Positions 1 through 6,764 of a DNA stretch of 10,289 nucleotides are shown one piece after another. The stretch covers positions 1 through 10,289 of the forward strand of contig JABHGH010000062.1 in NCBI GenBank assembly GCA_018672145.1, written 5' to 3'. The position numbers and the translations under genes were made by a program. The stretch is from Flavobacteriaceae bacterium. Lineage in GTDB: Bacteria > Bacteroidota > Bacteroidia > Flavobacteriales > Flavobacteriaceae. How positions within the stretch are numbered: position 1 is the first letter of the stretch; each line of letters opens with the position of its first letter. The notes under the pieces were generated by a model. The model searched no databases, was not told the origin of the DNA, and worked only from the letters and a program-made list of their open reading frames with translations.

Positions 1-1
1 A

Positions 2-433
2 ACAACGATTGATTTGGATAAAGGCTTTGGCTATTCTTGGTTTGTGACTTCTTCTTCGGATTATTTTTTAAATGATTTCCCAGTGAGTGAAACGTGGTAT
101 TTTTATCTACAAGGAAATGGGGAGTCCAATGGCGCTCCATTTATGTCCGATTTACTTTCACCAGAAGCAGGGGAGGTCGTTTCATTAACGAATGGGTCCT
201 TTGATCTTAATTGGACTGGCGTTGACCCTGATGGAGATCAGCTTGTCTACACACTTTATTTGGACACCATTGACGGATTTCAACCCCCAAAACAGGAGTT
301 TACAAATCTTATGTCTTCATCAATTTTGGTTGGACTCGAAGTAGATACCGTTTATTTCTGGCGAATTTATTCGCAAGATTCACATGGCAATGATTCGTAT
401 TCTCAGGTTTATTCGTTTCGAACGCTACAATAA
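2..433 (+). CDS. C-terminal fragment of a fibronectin type III-like repeat protein (5' end outside the window)
   Basis: The frame is open from the first bases of the window to a TAA at 431-433, so this is the 3' end of a longer gene. A TTG at 14 could act as a start, but nothing supports it. The last ~95 residues read as a fibronectin type III-like beta sandwich: a proline-containing start, a Leu-Asn-Trp strand, a VDPDGD turn (221-238), a YTLYLDT strand, then YFWRIYSQDS (353-382) and a final YSFRT strand. The first ~30 residues contain YSWFVTSSSD (32-61) followed by TWYFYLQG, which matches the end of a second such domain, so at least two tandem repeats are likely. In Bacteroidota such repeats are common in secreted or surface lipoproteins and adhesin-like proteins. 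With the N-terminus missing, I cannot see a signal peptide or an active domain. Its relation to the uptake pair downstream is unknown: a 191-base gap with its own likely promoter separates them. Confidence 0.75.
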   Translation, partial: TTIDLDKGFGYSWFVTSSSDYFLNDFPVSETWYFYLQGNGESNGAPFMSDLLSPEAGEVVSLTNGSFDLNWTGVDPDGDQLVYTLYLDTIDGFQPPKQEFTNLMSSSILVGLEVDTVYFWRIYSQDSHGNDSYSQVYSFRTLQ

Positions 434-567
434 TTCAGGTATAACTATTTGTTTAAAAGGTTATTGGTTAATAAACCTAGATAAGCTGCGTAGTCGTTAC
501 TTAAAGTTTGTACAAATTGAAGGGCAAGCAAAAATGAAGTAGCGATATGATATTTTTTTAACTTAAA

Positions 568-599
568 TTTGCTTATTTAACAATTTATTAACATATTTG
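568..599 (+). promoter_or_regulatory. Candidate Bacteroidota-type promoter for the susC-susD pair
   Basis: TTTG at 568-571 is followed after 20 bases by CATATTTG at 592-599, one mismatch from the phylum's -7 consensus TAnnTTTG at the usual spacing from the -33 TTTG. This would give a short leader of about 15-20 bases before the ATG at 625. An alternative exact -7 box, TAAATTTG, lies at 564-571, but I see no TTTG 19-21 bases upstream of it. The rest of the gap from 434 holds no gene. A poor hairpin at 458-478 has no U-run on this strand. Confidence 0.4.
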
Positions 600-624
600 A
601 TGTTGATAACCATTTAATGTAATT

Positions 625-3600
625 ATGAAATTAAAACTTATTCAAACACTAACATTTGCTTTTTTAGCAGTGTTTCAAGTTTCCTTTGCACAACAATCTG
701 TTTCGGGGGTAGTCACAGATGCCGATGGCATTTCGCTTCCTGGTGTTACGATTGTTGTAGAAGGCACGAATCGCGGTACAACCAGCGACTTTAACGGAAA
801 TTATAAAATTAATGCTTCACAAGACGACATACTTGTCTTTAGCTATGTGGGGTATAGTGATCAAAGTGTTTCCGTTGACGGAGCCATTCAAAACATAAGC
901 ATGCAAGCAAACGTTCTTGATGAAGTTGTGGTTGTTGCCTATGGAAGTCAATCGAAAGCTTCTCTTACTGGATCAGTGAGTGTTGTCACTGCTGAACAAA
1001 TAGAAAACTCTACTTATTCAAACCCAGTCAAAAGCCTAGAAGGTTTGGTTTCAGGTTTGAGAATTGTTCAATCCAGTGCAGTGCCTGGGTCGAGTCCTAC
1101 AGTGAGAATTCGAGGATTTGGATCAATTAACGCTAGTAGTTCTCCTTTAATTGTTGTTGACGGTGTTCCTTTTAGTGGTAACCTTAATAGTATTAACCCG
1201 CAAGATATAGAGTCAACATCTGTTCTTAAAGACGCTTCTTCAACATCTCTTTATGGAAATAAAGCTTCAAACGGAGTATTGTTGATTAACACTAAAAACG
1301 GGAAAAAAAATAAAAAAGCTTCTATTTCTTTAGATTCTAAAGTTGGTCTTACTCAAAGAGGTGCTAAAGATTACAATGTAATCAATAACCCTAAAGAGTT
1401 TTATGAGACATATCATAGCATATTTGCTAATTCAGAATTTTACTATGAAAATGATCAAGGTGCTGGAATGACTGAAGCCGAAGCATACCAATACTCTAGT
1501 GACAATCTTGTTGATAATCTTGGTTACAATGTTTATGACGTGACTAACGCTACTTTAGTTGATCCATCTACAGGCCTTCTTAATCCTGCTGCCAATTTGT
1601 TAGTAGAAGATTATTGGGAAGATTCATTGTTTAGAGATAGTGCAGATTTTAAATCTACGAACCTTAATATTTCTGGAGGTAGTGAAAACGTTGATTATTA
1701 TTTTTCACTAGGTACTGAAGAAAACAATGGATATACAGTAAGGAGTAACTTTAATAGACACTCTACTCGTCTAAAACTGAATGTTAATGATATTGCTGAA
1801 AATATTAGTTTAAGTGGTGACTTTTCGTATTCAAACACCAAAAGTCAAGCGGTTCCTGCAACATTAAGTGGAGGTGCACCGACTACATCTTATTCCAACG
1901 CATTTGCTTGGTCAAGACGCATAGCGCCCATTTATCCAGTTTATCAATATGACCAGAATTGGAATCCAATCCTTAATCCAAATAACCCAGGCGGTTATGC
2001 ATATGACATGGGTAAAGTACAAACTTTTGATGATGGATCTACTAGAGTGAGAAAATATGCAATTGGAGAACACCCACTCGCCGTTATTGAAAATACGATT
2101 GAAACGAACGAAGGTGATATTTTTAATGGAAATTTAAGAGGTAAAATCGATTTGCCATATGGGTTTAAATTTGAATATGTTGCCAATTATTTGACACAAG
2201 CAAACAAGTTTACAGATTTCTCTGGACCTGGTTCTGGCGCTTTTGCTCAGTCCAATAATGGTTTGTTAACCAATACTAGAAGCAACTTTTCAGCCTTTAC
2301 TAACCAACAACTTTTAACTTGGAGTGAAGAGGATGACAGTAATAGTTTCGATTTTCTTTTGGGTCACGAAACTTATGTTGAGAAATTTACTACTCTCTCA
2401 TTATACAAAAACAATTTGATTGGTGATTTAAGTCCTATACTTGATAATGCTTCTGTATATGGGTCAGCATCAAATTACAATCAAAAGTATGTGACTGAAG
2501 GATACTTCTCAAGATTTATTTATGGTATGGATGATACATATTATTTAACTCTTACTGGTCGATATGATGCATCTTCAGTATTTCATCCAGACGAACGTTG
2601 GGGGGCATTTTGGTCAGCTGGTGGTTCTTGGATTATGAGTAATGAAGATTTCATGAAAAACTCAAGTGTTATAGACTATGCTAAATTTTCTATCAATTAT
2701 GGAACTTCTGGTAATGATAGAATCAATTACGCTTCTGGTGGACGAAATTATGTTGCCTATGAAAACCAATATTCAATTTCAGAAAATAATGGCGCTCTTG
2801 CACAAAGTTTATTTAGCCTTGGTAGTAAAGAAATCACATGGGAAAAGTCTTCAACTTTAAATGTCTCTTATGATTTAAGCTTAAACGATAAGCTCAACTT
2901 GTCACTAGCTTACTACACCAAAGAGACGAAAGATTTGTTGTTTAACGATCCTATTCCGCTTTCAACTGGAATGTCTTCTAGACCTGAAAACCTTGGAACC
3001 ATGGTAAATAGCGGTTTAGAACTTGAAGCTGGCTTGAAGGTTTATGATAAAGATAATTTAAATATTTCCCTTAACGCAAACCTATCGACACTCAAAAATG
3101 AGCTCACAGAACTTCCAAAAGATTCAATTCAAGTAGGGAACTTCCGTAGGGTTGTTGGGAAAAGTATTTATGACTATTTTATGGTTAAATCTGCTGGCAT
3201 TAATTCTGACAATGGTAATGCTCAATATTATACTATTGACGACTCAGGAGCGGAGGTTGTAACTGAAGATCATGCTGTAGCTACAGAGAATGGAAGAACT
3301 TTCTTAGGGAAAACTGCTATTCCTGACTTTTTTGGCGGATTTGGAACAAATGTTCAGTATGGAAACTTTTCTCTGAATTTACAGTTCTCTTATCAAGTTG
3401 GAGGATATGGTTTAGATTATGAGTATTTCAGATTACTTGGGATTGATGATGAAATTACAAACATTCCTGATTATGATAAGACATGGACTCTAAACAACCA
3501 GTCTGCTGATTTACCTCGTGTAGATCCACTAGGTACAGATCAATATAAGACTTCGGATCGTTATTTGACAAGTCTTACTTACTTGAGTCTCAACAATATT

Positions 3601-3804
3601 AACTTAGGTTATACATTCAAAAATGAAGAACTTAAGAAATATAATATCGATAGTGTCAGGTTATACGGTACTATTAATAATGCATTATTGCTTTATAGCG
3701 AAAGACAAGGGTATGATCCCCGATTAAGTTTAATTGGTAGCTCATCTGGTGAATATGGCATCAACAGAACGATGGCTTTCGGTATAAATATTAATTTAAA
3801 TTAA
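625..3804 (+). CDS. SusC/RagA-family TonB-linked outer-membrane transporter
   Basis: This 1059-residue protein is a TonB-dependent outer-membrane porin that imports a ligand captured with its SusD partner, powered by TonB-ExbBD. A signal peptide spans residues 1-22, with likely cleavage after SFA. Residues ~25-98 form the carboxypeptidase-regulatory-like beta-sandwich domain (VSGVVTDADG, LPGVTIVVEGT, GTTSDFNGNY). A TonB-box-like stretch, DEVVVVAYG, lies at 99-107. The plug follows at ~110-227 and includes VRIRGFGSIN and PLIVVDGVP. The SusC-family signature LKDASSTSLYGNKASNG is at 201-217, before VLLINTK. The remainder, rich in aromatic and Asn/Ser/Tyr residues, fits the 22-strand barrel. The last residues, FGININLN, end in Asn rather than the aromatic residue often found at the end of barrel proteins. 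Length is normal for the family. The ATG at 625 is chosen because the signal peptide begins there; no Shine-Dalgarno sequence is visible, as usual in this phylum. susD follows after 12 bases. The substrate cannot be told from sequence. Confidence 0.95.
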   Translation: MKLKLIQTLTFAFLAVFQVSFAQQSVSGVVTDADGISLPGVTIVVEGTNRGTTSDFNGNYKINASQDDILVFSYVGYSDQSVSVDGAIQNISMQANVLDEVVVVAYGSQSKASLTGSVSVVTAEQIENSTYSNPVKSLEGLVSGLRIVQSSAVPGSSPTVRIRGFGSINASSSPLIVVDGVPFSGNLNSINPQDIESTSVLKDASSTSLYGNKASNGVLLINTKNGKKNKKASISLDSKVGLTQRGAKDYNVINNPKEFYETYHSIFANSEFYYENDQGAGMTEAEAYQYSSDNLVDNLGYNVYDVTNATLVDPSTGLLNPAANLLVEDYWEDSLFRDSADFKSTNLNISGGSENVDYYFSLGTEENNGYTVRSNFNRHSTRLKLNVNDIAENISLSGDFSYSNTKSQAVPATLSGGAPTTSYSNAFAWSRRIAPIYPVYQYDQNWNPILNPNNPGGYAYDMGKVQTFDDGSTRVRKYAIGEHPLAVIENTIETNEGDIFNGNLRGKIDLPYGFKFEYVANYLTQANKFTDFSGPGSGAFAQSNNGLLTNTRSNFSAFTNQQLLTWSEEDDSNSFDFLLGHETYVEKFTTLSLYKNNLIGDLSPILDNASVYGSASNYNQKYVTEGYFSRFIYGMDDTYYLTLTGRYDASSVFHPDERWGAFWSAGGSWIMSNEDFMKNSSVIDYAKFSINYGTSGNDRINYASGGRNYVAYENQYSISENNGALAQSLFSLGSKEITWEKSSTLNVSYDLSLNDKLNLSLAYYTKETKDLLFNDPIPLSTGMSSRPENLGTMVNSGLELEAGLKVYDKDNLNISLNANLSTLKNELTELPKDSIQVGNFRRVVGKSIYDYFMVKSAGINSDNGNAQYYTIDDSGAEVVTEDHAVATENGRTFLGKTAIPDFFGGFGTNVQYGNFSLNLQFSYQVGGYGLDYEYFRLLGIDDEITNIPDYDKTWTLNNQSADLPRVDPLGTDQYKTSDRYLTSLTYLSLNNINLGYTFKNEELKKYNIDSVRLYGTINNALLLYSERQGYDPRLSLIGSSSGEYGINRTMAFGININLN

Positions 3805-3816
3805 AAATATTAAATC

Positions 3817-5334
3817 ATGATAAATAATAATTTTACTGGCTTGAAATCAATCAATTTTATTCTCGCCTTACTAGTAATATTTAGTATTAAGTCTTGTTCT
3901 GAACTAGATGACAGGGACTTTGCTGATGAGGAATATCTAACACTTTCTCATGCACAAAAGCTTAATGAGATGGGTAACACCCAAGGATTGAAAGCACTCG
4001 ACGGAGCTATTTTAGCCTATATGCGTGACGGTGAAGATGGAACTAATCAATTCGGTTTAAAAGCTGTTGATGTCGGAATGGATCTCAAAAGTAATGATAT
4101 GGATATGGATGTCAATACTCACTTTGGTCCGTATAGCCTTTTCGAAAACCATGTATTAACATCTGGGGATACTTATTTTTTGTGGGAGTTCTTTTATAAA
4201 ATAATCAACAAAGCAAATAGTGTTATAAGTTCAATTGATCCCGATGTAGACCCTACAGAATATTTGGATTTCTATTATCAATCTCACGCATACAGAGGTC
4301 TCTCATATTTTTATTTATTGAGATTATACCAGCATACTAGGGCAGCAGATGCTTCTGAAGCTGTGCCAATTGATTTTGGTGACTTTATTGGTAATCAAAA
4401 CTCTACAGTTGGTTTGGTCAAAAAGCAAATCACAGATGATTTAGAAGCGGCATACGCTGGACTTCAAGATTATACTAGATCTTCAAAGGAATCGATGGAT
4501 GCTAATGTTGTTGCTGCTTATTTGGCTCGTTACTATTTAACGTATGAGAATTGGTCAAAAGCTGAAGAATATGCAGACGTGGCGATGAGTGTTGGTAGTA
4601 TTAGCGCAGATGTATCTCACGGCTTTCAAAGTCTAGACCTTTCTGAAGTGATTTGGGGTGCGCAAGTTACTGATACGACTAGTGAGGTATATCGATCTTT
4701 CTTTTCTCACATGAGTCAAATTCAGGATGGTTACAGCGGATGGAACCATGAAAAATCGATAAACTCTTTATTGTATGATCAAATTCCGTCCACAGATAAA
4801 AGAAAAGCGTGGTTTGCTGATCAAAATTACGATCCTTTCGTAGTTATAGTACCGGATACATGGTATCATTATGCTGGTACTTCAAAATATACAGCACTTA
4901 AGTTCTATAGTTTTTCATCAACTGGTGGAAATGGAGCAGGATCATTCGTAGGTGACTATATATACTTGAGAAATACAGAGTTTTATTTGACAAAAGCTGA
5001 GGCCCTTGCTAAACAAAACAAAAATAGTGAAGCTCAAGACGTTCTCTTTGAATTAAATTCTGTGCGTGATCCTAGCTATGTCAAATCCACCAATACAGGT
5101 CAAGCCTTAGTTGATGAGATCTTACTTTACAGACGTATTGAGCTATGGGGTGAAGGAGTTGCCCACTTTGATATGGCTCGTAATGAAGTTGGTCTTAACA
5201 GAAAAGATGGAAGACTTAATGGTATGATTTCTGGTGGAGATAATTTAGTAATCCCAGCAGGAGATGATAAGATGATTTTTTCAATTCCATTGGCTGAGCT
5301 TGATGCTAAGCCAAAACCAAATCAAGGTCAGTAA
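3817..5334 (+). CDS. SusD/RagB-family nutrient-binding outer-membrane lipoprotein
   Basis: This 505-residue protein is the surface lipoprotein that caps a SusC porin and helps bind its substrate. The N-terminus is a lipoprotein signal: a hydrophobic run at residues ~12-24, then IKSC with the lipidated Cys at 27. The acidic run after it (SELDD) resembles the export signals that send Bacteroidota lipoproteins to the cell surface. A helical TPR-like region includes SHAYRGLSYFYLLRLYQ near the first third, a common SusD feature. The C-terminal half has the family signatures FYLTKAEALA (389-398), ELNSVRD, RRIELWGEGVAHFDMAR (439-455), and the closing FSIPLAELDAKPKPNQ, equivalent to the usual PIP...E...NP...Q ending. 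Length is within the family range. It lies 12 bases after susC, so the two are surely co-transcribed, and a strong terminator follows 22 bases after its stop. Family assignment is firm; ligand (glycan, peptide or other) is unknown. Confidence 0.95.
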   Translation: MINNNFTGLKSINFILALLVIFSIKSCSELDDRDFADEEYLTLSHAQKLNEMGNTQGLKALDGAILAYMRDGEDGTNQFGLKAVDVGMDLKSNDMDMDVNTHFGPYSLFENHVLTSGDTYFLWEFFYKIINKANSVISSIDPDVDPTEYLDFYYQSHAYRGLSYFYLLRLYQHTRAADASEAVPIDFGDFIGNQNSTVGLVKKQITDDLEAAYAGLQDYTRSSKESMDANVVAAYLARYYLTYENWSKAEEYADVAMSVGSISADVSHGFQSLDLSEVIWGAQVTDTTSEVYRSFFSHMSQIQDGYSGWNHEKSINSLLYDQIPSTDKRKAWFADQNYDPFVVIVPDTWYHYAGTSKYTALKFYSFSSTGGNGAGSFVGDYIYLRNTEFYLTKAEALAKQNKNSEAQDVLFELNSVRDPSYVKSTNTGQALVDEILLYRRIELWGEGVAHFDMARNEVGLNRKDGRLNGMISGGDNLVIPAGDDKMIFSIPLAELDAKPKPNQGQ

Positions 5335-5355
5335 TTACATTGATTTTATAATTTT

Positions 5356-5388
5356 AAAAACCCGTTCGAATTTCGAACGGGTTTTTTT
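5356..5388 (+). terminator. Intrinsic terminator after susD
   Basis: CCCGTTCGAA (5361-5370) and TTCGAACGGG (5372-5381) are perfect inverted repeats, giving at least an 8-bp GC-containing stem with a short A/T loop. Five A's precede the stem and seven T's follow it, so the element could also stop transcripts on the opposite strand. It separates the uptake unit from the ribosomal operon. Confidence 0.93.
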
Positions 5389-5781
5389 ATTTTTTTGCTA
5401 AGCGAGTTTTGTTTTCCAAAAAAAATTAATCACGATGTTTTTAGATGCATAATTTAACATCAAACCGATGATAATAAATGTGCACTCAACAAAAAATATA
5501 TTTATTACCTCCCTGTGTTTTCAAAATAGATAAATTCTAACTTCATTTTGTTTATTGCATGAGTATTTTTATCTTATTTCTTTTTGTAATGGATTTGTAG
5601 TTTTTATGATTTCCAACAGAGAAGATTGTTGCTAAGAATCAAATGATTATATTTTCATTCCCAAAGAAAAGGACATGAAATCCTCGAACTTTTTCAATGG
5701 TTGTATCCATACTTTTTGTTAAACCTCAAAAGATTTGTATTCAGTGATTTTTTTCAGAGTTTAAAAAATGAAAGAATGAGA
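5389..5781. other. A+T-rich intergenic stretch with no recognised gene
   Basis: Between the susD terminator and the rpsL promoter I find no open frame with family resemblance on either strand, no tRNA or rRNA, no inverted repeats of insertion-sequence type and no direct repeat array. The only small frames seen are on the minus strand and have 13 and about 23 codons (the latter starts near 5711); neither looks real. Many T- and A-runs are present. It may include upstream activating DNA for the ribosomal operon or decayed sequence, but nothing shows which. Confidence 0.6.
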
Positions 5782-5812
5782 TTTGTTTATGCCAAAAATA
5801 ATAGTACATTTG
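5782..5812 (+). promoter_or_regulatory. Bacteroidota-type promoter of the str-S10 operon
   Basis: TTTG at 5782-5785 is followed after exactly 19 bases by TACATTTG at 5805-5812, a full match to the phylum's -33 TTTG and -7 TAnnTTTG consensus. Transcription would start near 5817-5820 and leave a leader of about 30 bases before the rpsL ATG at 5849. The leader holds a small possible 4-bp hairpin (CCCT 5816-5819 with AGGG 5827-5830). AGGGAAG (5827-5833) resembles a Shine-Dalgarno sequence but ends 15 bases from the start codon, which is too far for normal use. Confidence 0.8.
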
Positions 5813-5848
5813 CAGCCCTGAAAATAAGGGAAGAATATATATAGTAGT

Positions 5849-6223
5849 ATGCCAACAATTTCGCAACTCGTTCGTAAAGGAAGAACAGATCTCTCAAAAA
5901 AGAGCAAATCTGCCGCACTTGACTCATGCCCACAAAGACGTGGAGTATGCACTCGTGTGTACACGACAACACCTAAAAAGCCAAACTCTGCAATGCGTAA
6001 AGTTGCTAGGGTTCGTTTAACCAATGGTAATGAAGTTAATGCTTACATTCCTGGAGAAGGTCACAACCTTCAAGAGCACTCGATTGTTCTTGTTCGTGGT
6101 GGTCGTGTTAAAGATTTACCAGGTGTTCGTTACCACATAGTTCGTGGGGCACTTGACACAGCTGGTGTTGAGGGACGCCTACAACGACGTTCGAAATACG
6201 GTGCCAAACGACCTAAGAAATAA
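5849..6223 (+). CDS. rpsL: 30S ribosomal protein S12
   Basis: S12 sits at the decoding centre of the small subunit and contributes to accuracy and to streptomycin response. The 124-residue product has the full bacterial length and the family core: CPQRRGVCTRVYTT (27-40), TPKKPNSAMRKV (41-52), GEGHNLQEHS (69-78), RGGRVKDLPGVRYH (83-96) and the C-terminal SKYG.KRPKK. Lys43 and Lys88, whose changes cause streptomycin resistance or dependence in other bacteria, are both in the wild-type form. Asp89, the residue methylthiolated by RimO in E. coli, is also present. It is the first gene of the ribosomal operon, about 36 bases after a strong promoter. The ATG at 5849 gives the standard MPTISQLVRK start. 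Confidence 0.99.
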   Translation: MPTISQLVRKGRTDLSKKSKSAALDSCPQRRGVCTRVYTTTPKKPNSAMRKVARVRLTNGNEVNAYIPGEGHNLQEHSIVLVRGGRVKDLPGVRYHIVRGALDTAGVEGRLQRRSKYGAKRPKK

Positions 6224-6242
6224 TATTAAGTAGAATAATGAC

Positions 6243-6260
6243 GTTCAGGCTTGCTTGAAC
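6243..6260 (+). promoter_or_regulatory. Hairpin between rpsL and rpsG, possible S7 feedback site
   Basis: GTTCAGG (6243-6249) can pair with CTTGAAC (6254-6260) around a CTTG loop, giving seven base pairs of which one is G-U. No U-run follows, so it is not an intrinsic terminator. It lies in the 53-base gap, with its 3' arm 16 bases before the rpsG start. In E. coli, S7 represses its own operon by binding the rpsL-rpsG intercistronic RNA; the position fits such a role, but the function here is inferred only. Confidence 0.3.
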
Positions 6261-6276
6261 CACTCAATACATAGAC

Positions 6277-6753
6277 ATGAGAAAGAGATCCGCGAAAAAA
6301 CGCCCATTGTTACCAGACCCACGTTTCAATGATCAGCTTGTTACTAGATTCGTAAATAATCTAATGTGGAGCGGCAAAAAATCAGTAGCATTCCAAATTT
6401 TTTACGACGCAATGGATATCGTCGAGGAAAAGAAACAAGACGACGAAAAGTCAGCACTTGAGCTTTGGAAAGAAGCATTGACAAACGTCATGCCTCACGT
6501 AGAGGTGCGCAGTCGTCGCGTAGGAGGAGCTACCTTCCAAATACCTAACCCAATACGCCCAGATCGAAAAATTTCAACAGCAATGAAATGGCTTATTTCC
6601 TATTCGCGTAAACGCAATGAAAAGTCAATGGCACTAAAATTGGCTTCTGAAATTCTTGCTGCTGCTAAGGAAGAAGGAGCAGCCGTTAAAAAACGTGTTG
6701 ACACACACAAGATGGCTGAAGCAAATAAAGCATTCTCTCACTTTAGGTTTTAA
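6277..6753 (+). CDS. rpsG: 30S ribosomal protein S7
   Basis: S7 is a primary 16S rRNA-binding protein that starts assembly of the 30S head and lies near the E site. The 158-residue product matches the family along its length: MRKRSAKKRP and LLPDPRFND at the start, then VNNLMWSGKKSVA (26-38), VEVRSRRVGGATFQIP (75-90), MKWL with the basic SRKRNEKSM segment, and the C-terminal VDTHKMAEANKAFSHFRF. It is close to the length of E. coli S7 chains. The stop is followed after 11 bases by fusA, so tight coupling with EF-G is likely. No Shine-Dalgarno sequence precedes the ATG; the upstream bases hold a small hairpin that could influence its translation. Confidence 0.99.
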   Translation: MRKRSAKKRPLLPDPRFNDQLVTRFVNNLMWSGKKSVAFQIFYDAMDIVEEKKQDDEKSALELWKEALTNVMPHVEVRSRRVGGATFQIPNPIRPDRKISTAMKWLISYSRKRNEKSMALKLASEILAAAKEEGAAVKKRVDTHKMAEANKAFSHFRF

Positions 6754-6764
6754 GAAAAAAGACA

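Noticed and set aside
458..478. Imperfect hairpin (AGGTTATT / AATAAACCT) after the upstream gene, as a terminator
   Set aside because: The stem is weak, has a bulged A and is not followed by a T-run on the + strand. A short T-run exists only in the minus direction, where there is no gene to end.
1303..1318. A-run in susC as a phase-variation or frameshift site
   Set aside because: The A-rich run encodes the Lys/Asn-rich end of the plug, the frame is intact on both sides, and the run is interrupted by a T.
5434..5461. Inverted repeat GATGTT / AACATC as an operator or small-RNA stem
   Set aside because: Six A/T-rich pairs around a 16-base loop is within chance expectation for this composition.
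5640..5711. Minus-strand frame of about 23 codons starting with ATG near 5711
   Set aside because: It is very short, has no recognisable similarity, promoter or ribosome binding site, and is expected by chance in this A+T-rich DNA.
5761..6024. Minus-strand open frame opposite the start of rpsL
   Set aside because: It overlaps the S12 coding sequence and its promoter, resembles no protein family, and is a by-product of the constrained rpsL sequence.
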